This document shows, piece after piece, positions 46,184 through 55,344 of a stretch of 64,000 nucleotides of DNA (positions are counted from its first letter, which is position 1; every line of letters starts with the position of its first letter). The DNA comes from Marisimplicoccus sp964437815 (lineage in GTDB: Bacteria; Bacteroidota; Bacteroidia; Flavobacteriales; Flavobacteriaceae), in assembly GCA_964437815.1 (NCBI GenBank), contig CAYTIE010000002.1, forward strand, positions 1-64,000. The letters are read 5' to 3'. The translations under genes were made by a program, and so were the position numbers. A model generated the notes under the pieces. That model did no database searches. It had not been told where the DNA came from and worked only from the letters and a program-made list of their open reading frames with translations.

Positions 46184-46727
46184 TACAATTTTACTTATTA
46201 TGGTGAGTTTATTGTTCACCTCATGCTTTGACCCATCTAGGCCAAATTTTCAATATTTCCCTGATATGTATGAGTCTTTAGCTGGTGAAGCGTATGCTGA
46301 ATCAGATGCATTTTTAAACGGTCTTGAAGCACAATTACCTGTTGAGGGAACAATTGCAAGAGGATGGGAACCATATGATTATGATGATACAGAAGAAGGT
46401 TATCAGTTAGCTAAATCACAGTTGTTTTCTCCTTTAATTACTAATGAATATAATTTGTCAAAAGGAAAAGAGCTTTATGAAATTTACTGTTCTGTCTGTC
46501 ATGGTGATAAAGGAGATGGATTAGGAATACTTGCAGAGAGAGAAAAATTTTTAGGCATCCCTGCATATAATGACCCTTCAAGAATAATAACTGAAGGCAG
46601 TATATATCATGTTTTAATGTATGGAAGAAATGCTATGGGGTCACATGCAGGTCAAATTAATGAAGAAGAACGTTGGCAAACAATACAATATGTAATGAAA
46701 TTAAAACAAGAATTAGAACAAGATTAA
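46173..46727 (+). CDS. actE: alternative complex III subunit E, monoheme cytochrome c lipoprotein
   Basis: The product has 184 residues from the ATG at 46173; another in-frame ATG at 46167 is equally possible. A lipoprotein signal ends LLFTSC. The single heme motif is CSVCH near residue 107, with a distal Met in LMYGRNAMGSH. It faces the periplasm and hands electrons to downstream cytochrome c. It overlaps actD by 11 nt. Confidence 0.93.
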   Translation: MRNNTILLIMVSLLFTSCFDPSRPNFQYFPDMYESLAGEAYAESDAFLNGLEAQLPVEGTIARGWEPYDYDDTEEGYQLAKSQLFSPLITNEYNLSKGKELYEIYCSVCHGDKGDGLGILAEREKFLGIPAYNDPSRIITEGSIYHVLMYGRNAMGSHAGQINEEERWQTIQYVMKLKQELEQD

Positions 46728-46728
46728 G

Positions 46729-48096
46729 ATGAACGAAAATTATACAGTCTCAAAACAAATCAAAATATTAGCTATAAGCTTTATGCTAATAGGTTTAGCT
46801 GGAATAGTATACGGTTTTGTTTCAGCTCCTTCTAATATTGAAGAGGCTAAAGAGATTGTTGCAAGTAAAAGTCATGGATCAGAACACGGGGATTCAGAAC
46901 ACGAAGATTCAGGACACGAAGATTCAGGACACGAAGATTCAGAACATTCTAATCTAGAATCTAAAGCTAACCATCAGACAGAACATGATAAACATTTATT
47001 AAATCAACTTCAAAATAAACCTTGGGCTTCGATTTATGTGCCCGCATTATTTTTTATGTTAATCTCTCTTGGAGTTCTAGCTTTCTATGCTATTCAAAGG
47101 GCTTCTCAAGCTGGATGGTCAATAGCTCTATATAGAGTTATGGAAGGAATAACAGGTTATCTTTTAATAGGATGTATATCAGTATTAATTATTTTATTGA
47201 TGTCAGGATTACATTATAATCATTTATTTATTTGGATGGATCCTGATGTTGTTGCACATGATGAAATTATTAGAAATAAAGCAAGTTATTTAAATCTTCC
47301 ATTCTTTTTTATCAGGGCTATTATTTATGTTTCAGGGTGGGTTCTATATAGAAACATAACTAGAAGATTATCAATAAAACAAGATAATTCAACTGATATA
47401 AGTATTCATAAAAAATTATTTAAATTCTCTGCAGGATTTTTAGTATTCTTCTTAATCTCTGAATCGATGATGTCTTGGGATTGGATTATGTCTATAGATC
47501 CTCATTGGTTTAGTACTTTATTCGGCTGGTATGTATTTGCTGGAGCTCTTGTTTCAGGTGTAACAACAATAGCAATAATAACTATTTATTTAAAATCAAT
47601 AAACTATCTTAAATTTGTTGGAGATAGTCATATTCATGATCTTGGAAAATTTATGTTTGGTGTGAGTATTTTTTGGGCTTATTTGTGGTTTTCTCAGTTT
47701 ATGCTTATCTGGTATTCAAATATACCAGAGGAGGTTACTTATTTTATTACAAGAATAGAAGATTATAATTTCATATTCTTTGGAATGGTAGTCTTAAATC
47801 TAATATTCCCTCTAATTGTACTAATGAATAGTGATTTTAAAAAGACCTACTTTATAGTAATATTAACAGGAATTGTGATAATAGTTGGCCATTATATAGA
47901 TGTTTTTAATATGATTATGCCATCTGCTGTTGGAGATCAATGGTCAATTGGTTTTTCTGAAATTGGAGGATTTTTATTCTTTCTAGGATTGTTTATTTTG
48001 GTTGTTTTTCGAGAAATTTCAAAAGCACCACTTCTTGCATCTGGGGATCCATTTGTTGAAGAAAGTAAAGGGTTTAAATATTATTATTACGATTAA
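46729..48096 (+). CDS. actF: alternative complex III subunit F, second quinol-site membrane protein
   Basis: The 455-residue NrfD-like paralogue of ActC has about ten membrane helices. After the first helix a loop carries four tandem (E/G)HxDS pentapeptides and further His residues (about residues 45-85), rich in His, Asp and Glu. The repeat is encoded by near-perfect 15-nt units. The conserved FLISESMMSWDWIMSIDPHW lies in the middle. It is 2 nt from actE and from coxB. Confidence 0.93.
   Translation: MNENYTVSKQIKILAISFMLIGLAGIVYGFVSAPSNIEEAKEIVASKSHGSEHGDSEHEDSGHEDSGHEDSEHSNLESKANHQTEHDKHLLNQLQNKPWASIYVPALFFMLISLGVLAFYAIQRASQAGWSIALYRVMEGITGYLLIGCISVLIILLMSGLHYNHLFIWMDPDVVAHDEIIRNKASYLNLPFFFIRAIIYVSGWVLYRNITRRLSIKQDNSTDISIHKKLFKFSAGFLVFFLISESMMSWDWIMSIDPHWFSTLFGWYVFAGALVSGVTTIAIITIYLKSINYLKFVGDSHIHDLGKFMFGVSIFWAYLWFSQFMLIWYSNIPEEVTYFITRIEDYNFIFFGMVVLNLIFPLIVLMNSDFKKTYFIVILTGIVIIVGHYIDVFNMIMPSAVGDQWSIGFSEIGGFLFFLGLFILVVFREISKAPLLASGDPFVEESKGFKYYYYD
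46882..46941 (+). repeat. 15-nt tandem repeat in actF
   Basis: Four adjoining 15-nt units of the form G(A/G)ACACGAAGATTCA encode (E/G)HEDS; the third and fourth units are identical, the first differs at three bases (HGDS). A diverged fifth unit follows at 46942-46956. In-frame units allow length change by slippage without loss of frame. Confidence 0.9.
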
Positions 48097-48098
48097 TT

Positions 48099-49166
48099 AT
48101 GACAATAATACTCTCTTTAATTAGTTTAATATTAATTTCTGTAGCTGTTTGGCAGCTTACGAAAATCTTTGAGTTGTCTAAACCAGTAAAATTTGAGTCT
48201 ACAGATGTAGCTAGTGAGAAGGACAATGATATTAATGGAAAGTTGATGTTTTTGTTTTTGATATTTTTATATACTTTAACTATATTTTCTTTTTTCAAAT
48301 GGGGTGATGTCATTTTACCTGAGTCTGCATCAGTTGAAGGAGAAAAAACAGATACTCTTTTATGGTTTACCTTTTCAGTAATTTTTGTTGTTCAAACAAT
48401 TACTCAGGCAGCTCTATATTATTTTGCCTTTAAGTATAGAGGAAATAAAAAAAGAAAAGCGTTCTTTTTTCCTGACAGTAATCTTCTAGAAGGTATTTGG
48501 ACTATTATTCCAGCCATAGCTCTTGCAGGAATAATTTTATATGGATTAATGACTTGGACTGAAATTATGACAATAGAAGACAACGATGAAGCATTGGTTG
48601 TTGAAATATATGCTCAGCAATTTAATTGGAAGGCAAGGTACGCAGGTAAAGATGGAGTACTTGGAGATGCTAATGTTAGATTTCTTCAAGATTTTGGAGG
48701 TAAAAATTTAGCAGGGATTGATTCTACTGATCCTAATGGAGATGATGATGTAGTAGTTCAAGAATTACATTTACCAGTTGACAGGCAAGTAGTTTTCAGA
48801 GTAAGATCTCAAGATGTAATTCATTCAATGTATATGCCGCATTTTAGAGCTCAAATGAATGCTGTCCCAGGAATGATTAATCAATTTGCATTTACTCCAA
48901 ATGTGACTACTAGGGAGATGAGATTGAGAAAAGAAGTAGTAGATAAGGTTAAAAAAATTAATAATATTAGATTTGAAAAAAGTCAAGAGTTGACTGCTAA
49001 AGGAGAGTTCCCTTTAGATCCATACGAATTTGATTTTTTATTATTATGTAACAAAGTATGTGGGGCATCACATTATAATATGCAAATGAAGATCGTAGTT
49101 GAAACACAAGAAGAATTTGATGACTGGTTCAATCAACAAATAACATTTAAAGAATTTATTAAATAA
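48099..49166 (+). CDS. coxB: cytochrome c oxidase subunit II
   Basis: The 355-residue subunit has an extra N-terminal hydrophobic helix, then the two subunit II helices, then the CuA domain. CuA ligands are His in VIHSMYMPHF and CNKVCGASHYNM (two Cys, His, Met), all intact. The CuA site takes electrons from cytochrome c supplied by ActE/ActA. It is 6 nt from coxA. The longer N terminus is usual in Bacteroidota. Confidence 0.96.
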   Translation: MTIILSLISLILISVAVWQLTKIFELSKPVKFESTDVASEKDNDINGKLMFLFLIFLYTLTIFSFFKWGDVILPESASVEGEKTDTLLWFTFSVIFVVQTITQAALYYFAFKYRGNKKRKAFFFPDSNLLEGIWTIIPAIALAGIILYGLMTWTEIMTIEDNDEALVVEIYAQQFNWKARYAGKDGVLGDANVRFLQDFGGKNLAGIDSTDPNGDDDVVVQELHLPVDRQVVFRVRSQDVIHSMYMPHFRAQMNAVPGMINQFAFTPNVTTREMRLRKEVVDKVKKINNIRFEKSQELTAKGEFPLDPYEFDFLLLCNKVCGASHYNMQMKIVVETQEEFDDWFNQQITFKEFIK

Positions 49167-49172
49167 TTAAAG

Positions 49173-50948
49173 ATGTCAAAAACAGAAACAGGTCATGATC
49201 ACCATCATAAAGAAACTTTTATAACTAAATACATCTTTAGCATTGATCATAAGATGATATCAAAACAATATCTAATTACTGGTTTAATTATGGGTATTGT
49301 TGGGATTGCAATGTCACTATTATTTAGACTTCAGCTTGCTTGGCCTGAACAATCTTTTGGAATTTTTGATCTTTTACTAGGCAAGTGGTCAACAGACGGT
49401 GTAATGGATCCAAATGTTTATTTAGCATTAGTAACAATTCATGGAACTATAATGGTCTTTTTTGTTCTTACTGCTGGTTTAAGTGGGACATTTAGCAATC
49501 TTTTAATTCCTTTACAATGTGGAGCTAGAGATATGGCTTCTGGACTGTTAAACATGTTTTCTTATTACCTTTTCTTTATTTCAAGTGTTTTAATGATCGC
49601 ATCCCTTTTTGTTGAAGCTGGACCTGCAGCAGCAGGGTGGACAATATATCCCCCTTTAAGTGCATTGCCTCAAGCTCAACCAGGATCAGGAGCAGGGATG
49701 ACTCTTTGGCTTCTTTCAATGGCGTTCTTTATTGCATCATCTCTTCTTGCAGCATTAAATTACATTGTAACAGTTATAAACCTAAGAACTAAAGGAATGA
49801 CAATGACTAGATTACCTTTGACTATTTGGGCTTTTTTAGTCACTGCTATAATTGGGGTTATTTCTTTTCCAGTTTTATTATCTGCGGCTTTATTATTAAT
49901 TATGGATAGAAGTTTTGGAACTTCTTTCTTTTTATCAGATATATTTATTCAAGGAGAGGTTCTACATTATCAAGGTGGCTCACCAGTATTATTTGAACAC
50001 CTTTTTTGGTTTTTAGGACATCCAGAAGTATACATTGTTCTTCTTCCAGCTTTAGGAATAGCTTCAGAAGTAATAGCTACGAATTCCCGTAAACCAATCT
50101 TTGGATATAGAGCAATGGTTTTCTCTATACTAGCAATTGCTTTTTTGTCTACAATAGTTTGGGGTCATCATATGTTTGTTACAGGAATGAATCCATTTCT
50201 AGGTTCAGTATTTACATTTACTACACTATTAATTGCTATACCTTCAGCAGTTAAAGCATTTAACTATATTACTACTTTATGGAAAGGAAATATCCAGTTT
50301 AATCCTGCAATGCTTTTTGCAATCGGATTAGTTTCTACATTTATATCAGGAGGATTGACAGGAATAATCTTAGGAGACAGTGCACTAGATATAAATATTC
50401 ATGACACATATTTTGTTGTTGCACATTTTCATCTAGTTATGGGGATATCAGCTCTTTATGGTTTATTTGCTGGAGTATATCATTGGTTTCCAAAAATGTT
50501 TGGTAGGATGATGAATAAAAATCTAGGATATGTTCATTTTTGGATAACTGCAATAGGAGCATATGGTGTATTTTTTCCAATGCATTTTATTGGAATGGCT
50601 GGACTTCCAAGAAGGTATTATACAAATACAAATTTCCCATATTTTGATGACTTAGCTAATATAAATGTCGTAATTACAATGTTTGCATTAATAGCGGGTG
50701 CTGCACAATTAATATTCTTATATAATTTTATAAGTAGCATATTTTATGGTAAGAAGACAGAACAAAATCCTTGGAGATCAAATACTCTAGAGTGGACAGC
50801 TCCAATCAAGCATATGCATGGTAATTGGCCGGGTGAAATACCTCATGTTCATAGATGGGCATATGACTATTCTAAACCAGGGTCTAAAGAAGACTTTATT
50901 CCTCAAAATGTACCCCTTAAGAAAGGAGAAAAAGAGCTCCAGCATTAA
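49173..50948 (+). CDS. coxA: cytochrome c oxidase subunit I
   Basis: The 591-residue catalytic subunit has 12 membrane helices. The heme-copper ligands are visible: FLGHPEVYIVLLP (CuB His and cross-linked Tyr), WGHHMF (two CuB His), VVAHFHLVMG (the heme a3 and heme a His pair) and an early His in TIHGTIMVFF. The Glu of the D channel is not obvious at the usual place. It is the last gene of the act-cox operon; subunits III and IV lie at 57-59 kb. Confidence 0.97.
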   Translation: MSKTETGHDHHHKETFITKYIFSIDHKMISKQYLITGLIMGIVGIAMSLLFRLQLAWPEQSFGIFDLLLGKWSTDGVMDPNVYLALVTIHGTIMVFFVLTAGLSGTFSNLLIPLQCGARDMASGLLNMFSYYLFFISSVLMIASLFVEAGPAAAGWTIYPPLSALPQAQPGSGAGMTLWLLSMAFFIASSLLAALNYIVTVINLRTKGMTMTRLPLTIWAFLVTAIIGVISFPVLLSAALLLIMDRSFGTSFFLSDIFIQGEVLHYQGGSPVLFEHLFWFLGHPEVYIVLLPALGIASEVIATNSRKPIFGYRAMVFSILAIAFLSTIVWGHHMFVTGMNPFLGSVFTFTTLLIAIPSAVKAFNYITTLWKGNIQFNPAMLFAIGLVSTFISGGLTGIILGDSALDINIHDTYFVVAHFHLVMGISALYGLFAGVYHWFPKMFGRMMNKNLGYVHFWITAIGAYGVFFPMHFIGMAGLPRRYYTNTNFPYFDDLANINVVITMFALIAGAAQLIFLYNFISSIFYGKKTEQNPWRSNTLEWTAPIKHMHGNWPGEIPHVHRWAYDYSKPGSKEDFIPQNVPLKKGEKELQH

Positions 50949-50983
50949 CTTCATCTTAAGTAATTCAGATATCACAATTAATG

Positions 50984-50991
50984 TATATTTG
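50984..50991 (+). promoter_or_regulatory. -7 box directly before ruvB
   Basis: TATATTTG, a perfect -7 motif, ends 5 nt before the ruvB ATG at 50997. Initiation 4-6 nt downstream would make ruvB mRNA leaderless. No TTTG stands at -33. Confidence 0.5.
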
Positions 50992-50996
50992 GTATA

Positions 50997-51995
50997 ATGA
51001 ATGAAAACACGGATAAAGAGCAGGAGATTGATAAGGCACTTAGGCCTTTGAGTTTTAGTGATTTTATAGGCCAAGATTCTATAGTAAAAAATTTAAAAGT
51101 TTTTGTTGAAGCTTGTAATCAAAGAGAGGATGCTCTAGATCACACTTTATTTCATGGACCTCCTGGTCTTGGAAAGACTACTTTAGCTCATATACTTGCA
51201 AATGAATTAAACGTTGGTCTTAAAGTCACTTCTGGTCCTGTAATAGATAAACCTGGAGATCTTGCAGGACTTTTAACTAATCTTGAAGAAAGGGACATAT
51301 TATTTATAGACGAGATTCATAGACTTAGTCCTATAATAGAGGAATATTTGTATTCAGCTATGGAAGATTATAAAATTGATATAATGATTGAAACAGGACC
51401 TAATGCTAGATCTGTACAAATCAATCTTAATCCTTTTACTCTTGTAGGAGCAACTACTAGATCTGGTTTTTTGACAAATCCAATGAGGGAAAGATTTGCA
51501 ATTTCCAATAGACTTAAACATTACGGTGATGACCTTTTATCAAAAATTGTTGAAAGAAGTTCATCAATTCTGGGTCTTAAAATTGATAAAAACTCATGTT
51601 TTGAAATTGCAAAAAGAAGTAGAGGTACACCAAGAATAGCAAATTCATTATTAAGAAGGGTAAGAGATTTTGCTCAGGTTGAGGGAGAAGGCACTATTGA
51701 TATTGAGATTACAAAGTCTTCATTAAAGTCTCTAAATGTTGATAAAAATGGATTAGACGAAATGGATAATAAAATATTATCAACTATAATAGAAAAATAT
51801 AATGGAGGACCAGTAGGAGTATCTACATTGTCAACTTCTCTATCTGAAAATGTTGAAACAATAGAGGAAGTATATGAGCCATTTTTGATTCAACAAGGTT
51901 TTATAATAAGGACTCCAAGAGGAAGAGAGGTAACTGAAAAAGGGTATAAACATCTTGGTAAAAATAAAAATAATCAGAGCGGTTTATTTAATTAA
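50997..51995 (+). CDS. ruvB: Holliday junction branch-migration ATPase
   Basis: The 332-residue AAA+ motor drives Holliday junction migration with RuvA. Walker A is GPPGLGKTT, Walker B FIDEIH, sensor 1 GATTRSG and the arginine region GTPRIANSLLRRVRDFAQ. The C-terminal winged helix ends with TPRGREVTEKGYKHLG. It lies between coxA and maeB; ruvA follows after maeB, so both subunits are within 4 kb. Confidence 0.97.
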   Translation: MNENTDKEQEIDKALRPLSFSDFIGQDSIVKNLKVFVEACNQREDALDHTLFHGPPGLGKTTLAHILANELNVGLKVTSGPVIDKPGDLAGLLTNLEERDILFIDEIHRLSPIIEEYLYSAMEDYKIDIMIETGPNARSVQINLNPFTLVGATTRSGFLTNPMRERFAISNRLKHYGDDLLSKIVERSSSILGLKIDKNSCFEIAKRSRGTPRIANSLLRRVRDFAQVEGEGTIDIEITKSSLKSLNVDKNGLDEMDNKILSTIIEKYNGGPVGVSTLSTSLSENVETIEEVYEPFLIQQGFIIRTPRGREVTEKGYKHLGKNKNNQSGLFN

Positions 51996-52001
51996 TCCCT
52001 C

Positions 52002-52009
52002 TATATTTG
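52002..52009 (+). promoter_or_regulatory. -7 box upstream of maeB
   Basis: TATATTTG, a perfect -7 motif, ends 16 nt before the maeB ATG at 52026. A TTTA at 51983-51986 is a weak -33 candidate but its spacing (15 nt) is short. Confidence 0.4.
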
Positions 52010-52025
52010 ATCATAATATAATGAC

Positions 52026-54308
52026 ATGGATAAAAGTAGAGAAAGGAGAGAGTCTTTAGTTTATCACGCTAAACCAAAGCCAGGAAAGACAGAGGTTATT
52101 CCTACAAAAAAATATAATACTCAAAGAGATCTTGCTATTGCATACTCCCCTGGTGTAGCTATTCCATGTCAAGAAATTGAAGAAAATAAGAACAATACCT
52201 ATAAGTATACAAATAAAGGAAATTTAGTTGCTGTTATATCAAATGGAACAGCAGTATTAGGTCTGGGAGATATTGGTCCAGAGGCATCAAAGCCTGTAAT
52301 GGAAGGAAAAGCTTTATTATTTAAAATTTTTGCTGATATAGATGTATTTGATATAGAAATAAATGAAAAAGACCCTCAAAAATTTGTTGAGATAGTTAAA
52401 TCATTATCACCAACATTTGGAGGTATTAATTTAGAAGATATAAAAGCTCCAGAAGCATTTAAAATTGAAAAAGATTTAATACAAGGTCTAGATATTCCTG
52501 TAATGCATGATGATCAGCATGGTACTGCAATGATATCCTGTGCTGCGTTATTAAATGCTATTGATTTGGTTAAGAAAAAAATAAAAACTGTTAAGCTAGT
52601 GATGTCTGGAGCAGGTTCGTCAGCAATTGCTTGTGCAAGACTTTATATCTCATTTGGCCTTAAGAAAGAAAATATAATAATGGTTGATAGTAAAGGAGTT
52701 ATAAATGAAAAAAGAACTGATCTAAATGAGGAGAAGAAGTTTTTTATTACAAAAAAGAATATAAACACTCTAGAAGAGGCGATGATTGATTCAGATGTGT
52801 TCGTTGGTTTATCTACAGGTGATATTGTAACAACTAAAATGCTTAAGTCAATGGCTAAAGATCCAATTGTTTTTGCTATGTCTAACCCGAATCCGGAAAT
52901 AAATTATGATTTAGCTATGTCTACAAGAAAAGATTTAATTATGGCTACAGGAAGATCTGATTTTCCTAATCAAGTTAATAATGTTCTTGGATTCCCTTTT
53001 ATTTTCAGAGGTGCTTTAGATGTAAGGGCAACCAAGATAAATGAAGAAATGAAAAAAGCAGCTGTAATTGCTCTTGCAAATCTTGCAAAAAAACCTGTAC
53101 CAGAGCAAGTTAATATTGCTTATGGAGAAACTACAAGGCTAGTGTTTGGTAAAGACTATATAATACCAAAACCATTTGATCCAAGACTTATTACTGAGGT
53201 TCCACCAGCTGTTGCAAAGGCTGCTATTAATTCTGGTGTTGCTCGTGAACCTATAGAAGATTGGGATAGATATATAGAAACATTGGACTCAAGAATTGGA
53301 AAGGATACTAAATTAATGAGACTAATCCATAGAAGAGCTAAAACTAGACTTAAAAGATTGATTTTTGGAGAATCTGATCAACTAGATGTCCTTAAAGCTG
53401 CTCAGATATGTAAAGAAGATGGAATTGTAGAACCAATTTTAATGGGAAGAAAAAAAGTGATAAAAAAATTAATGAAATCTATAGATTTTAATGAAAAAGT
53501 GAAAATTATAGATCCAAAGGATAAAGATCAGATAAAAAAAATATCTAAATATGCTAAAGTTTTATTTGAAAATTTAAAGAGAAAAGGAAAAACGCAAAAA
53601 GATGTCAAACAAATGCTAAGAGATAGAATCTATTTTGGGTCTATGATGGTTTTATCTGGTGATGCTGACTCTATGCTTGCAGGTTATTCAAGAAGTTATC
53701 CTTCAGCTTTTATTCCAATTCTAAATACAATAGGAAAATCTAAAGGTATTAAAAGAGTTTCGGCAACTAACCTAATGTTAACAAAACAAGGACCTCTGTT
53801 TTTATCTGACACATCTTTGAATATTAATCCTAATTCAGAACAATTGGCAAAAATTACAATTAATACTGCCAAAACAGTTAAAATGTTCGGAATTGAACCT
53901 GTTATTGGTATCTTATCATTTTCTAATTTTGGTTCATCTGATTCTGAAGAAGCTCATAAAATTTCTACTGCAATAAAGATTTTACATAAAAATAATCCAG
54001 AAATAATTGTTGATGGGCCTATTCAATCTGATTTTGCATTAAATAAAGAAATGTTAAAAGATAGATTCCCGTTTTCTAATTTGAATGGAAGAAAGGTAAA
54101 TACACTAATTTTTCCTAATCTTGATTCTGCAAATATTTCTTATAAGATAATAAAAGAGTTAGATGACTCAATATCCATTGGCCCAATATTAATTGGACTG
54201 AATAGGCCGGTCCATATTTTACAATTGGGAGCTTCAGTTGAAGAGATTGTTAATATGGCAGCAATTTCAGCAATTGATGCACAAAGAAGAAAAGTAAGAA
54301 AAAAATGA
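52026..54308 (+). CDS. maeB: NADP-dependent malic enzyme (MaeB type)
   Basis: The 760-residue enzyme decarboxylates malate to pyruvate with reduction of NADP. Residues 1-410 form the malic enzyme part, with the N-terminal YHAKPKPGK, the catalytic region AYSPGVAIPC and the nucleotide loop MSGAGSSAIACARL. Residues ~430-755 resemble phosphate acetyltransferase, as in MaeB, where this domain binds acetyl-CoA for control and does not catalyse. It overlaps ruvA by 4 nt (ATGA). Confidence 0.95.
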   Translation: MDKSRERRESLVYHAKPKPGKTEVIPTKKYNTQRDLAIAYSPGVAIPCQEIEENKNNTYKYTNKGNLVAVISNGTAVLGLGDIGPEASKPVMEGKALLFKIFADIDVFDIEINEKDPQKFVEIVKSLSPTFGGINLEDIKAPEAFKIEKDLIQGLDIPVMHDDQHGTAMISCAALLNAIDLVKKKIKTVKLVMSGAGSSAIACARLYISFGLKKENIIMVDSKGVINEKRTDLNEEKKFFITKKNINTLEEAMIDSDVFVGLSTGDIVTTKMLKSMAKDPIVFAMSNPNPEINYDLAMSTRKDLIMATGRSDFPNQVNNVLGFPFIFRGALDVRATKINEEMKKAAVIALANLAKKPVPEQVNIAYGETTRLVFGKDYIIPKPFDPRLITEVPPAVAKAAINSGVAREPIEDWDRYIETLDSRIGKDTKLMRLIHRRAKTRLKRLIFGESDQLDVLKAAQICKEDGIVEPILMGRKKVIKKLMKSIDFNEKVKIIDPKDKDQIKKISKYAKVLFENLKRKGKTQKDVKQMLRDRIYFGSMMVLSGDADSMLAGYSRSYPSAFIPILNTIGKSKGIKRVSATNLMLTKQGPLFLSDTSLNINPNSEQLAKITINTAKTVKMFGIEPVIGILSFSNFGSSDSEEAHKISTAIKILHKNNPEIIVDGPIQSDFALNKEMLKDRFPFSNLNGRKVNTLIFPNLDSANISYKIIKELDDSISIGPILIGLNRPVHILQLGASVEEIVNMAAISAIDAQRRKVRKK

Positions 54309-54886
54309 TAACCTATATTAAAGGTAGACTTATAGAAAAATCACCAACTAAGATAGTTGTTGAAGCTAATGGAATAGGTTATGATATTAATATATCCCTA
54401 AATACTTTTGAAAAAATAGGAGATGATGAAAATATAACTATTTATACTCATCTACAAAGAAAAGAAGATGCTGATATTTTATTTGGATTTAAGACAAAAA
54501 GTGAAAGAAAACTTTTTCAGCAATTGATTTCAGTTTCTGGTATAGGGCCTAGTACTGCTAGAACTATTCTTTCATCTATCTCTCCAGTTGAAATTCAGGA
54601 AGCATTGATGTCAGAAGATTTAAATACAATTAAATCAATAAAAGGTATTGGTCTTAAGACTGCCCAAAGGTTAATAATAGAACTGAAAGATAAAGTAGAT
54701 ATATTTGAAAAAAATGATTTAGATTTAGCTCAAGAAAAATTTAATGTCAAATCAGAAGCTCTAAAAGCTCTAGAAGTATTAGGGTTTAGTAAAAGTAAAT
54801 CTGAAAAAGTAGTAAATGAGATTTATTTTAATGATCAAAATATTGAATTACAGAAATTAATAAAAAAATCTTTAAATAAACTATAA
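54305..54886 (+). CDS. ruvA: Holliday junction DNA helicase subunit RuvA
   Basis: The 193-residue protein binds the four-way junction and recruits RuvB. The N-terminal OB fold begins MITYIKGRLIEKSPTKIVVE; two helix-hairpin-helix motifs are SVSGIGPSTARTIL and SIKGIGLKTAQRLI; the C-terminal RuvB-binding helices end the protein. It overlaps maeB and is followed 1 nt later by gcvH. In Flavobacteriales the sprA gene usually stands between ruvA and gcvH; here it does not. Confidence 0.96.
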   Translation: MITYIKGRLIEKSPTKIVVEANGIGYDINISLNTFEKIGDDENITIYTHLQRKEDADILFGFKTKSERKLFQQLISVSGIGPSTARTILSSISPVEIQEALMSEDLNTIKSIKGIGLKTAQRLIIELKDKVDIFEKNDLDLAQEKFNVKSEALKALEVLGFSKSKSEKVVNEIYFNDQNIELQKLIKKSLNKL

Positions 54887-54887
54887 T

Positions 54888-55268
54888 ATGAATATTCCAG
54901 AAGAATTAAAATATACTGAAGAACATGAATGGGTAAAAATTGATGGTAATACTGCGACAATCGGTATTACGGATTTTGCTCAAGGTGAACTAGGAGATAT
55001 AGTATATATTGATATAGATTCGATTGGGAATGAACTTGATGATAATGAAATTTTTGGAACCGTAGAAGCTGTTAAGACAGTTTCAGATTTATTTATGCCT
55101 ATAAAGGGAACAGTTTTGGAGATAAATTCAAGTATAGAATCTACTCCTGAAATTGTTAATGAAGACCCTTATGGCAAAGGATGGATAATAAAAATAGAAA
55201 TATCTGAAGATCAAGATATTTCAAATCTTTTATCTGCTGAAGAATATAGAAATATGATAGATAATTAA
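54888..55268 (+). CDS. gcvH: glycine cleavage system H protein
   Basis: The 126-residue lipoyl carrier shuttles the aminomethyl group between the P, T and L proteins. The lipoylated Lys is in GTVEAVKTVSD, and YTEEHEWV and NEDPYGKGWI are family marks. It starts 1 nt after ruvA. An AT-rich hairpin with a T-run follows (55277-55317). The other glycine cleavage genes are elsewhere. Confidence 0.97.
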   Translation: MNIPEELKYTEEHEWVKIDGNTATIGITDFAQGELGDIVYIDIDSIGNELDDNEIFGTVEAVKTVSDLFMPIKGTVLEINSSIESTPEIVNEDPYGKGWIIKIEISEDQDISNLLSAEEYRNMIDN

Positions 55269-55276
55269 AAAAAAAA

Positions 55277-55317
55277 ATATAGAATTAATTATAAGTATGA
55301 ATTAATTATATTTTTTT
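55277..55317 (+). terminator. AT-only hairpin terminator after gcvH
   Basis: AATTAATT (283-290 of 55283-55290) pairs with AATTAATT (55300-55307), extended by ATATA/TATAT with a two-base bulge, around a 9-nt loop, followed by seven T. An A-run on the other side makes it potentially bidirectional. The stem has no G-C pair, so its strength is doubtful. Confidence 0.5.
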
Positions 55318-55344
55318 ATAGATTAGCACTTTAAAAATATAGTA

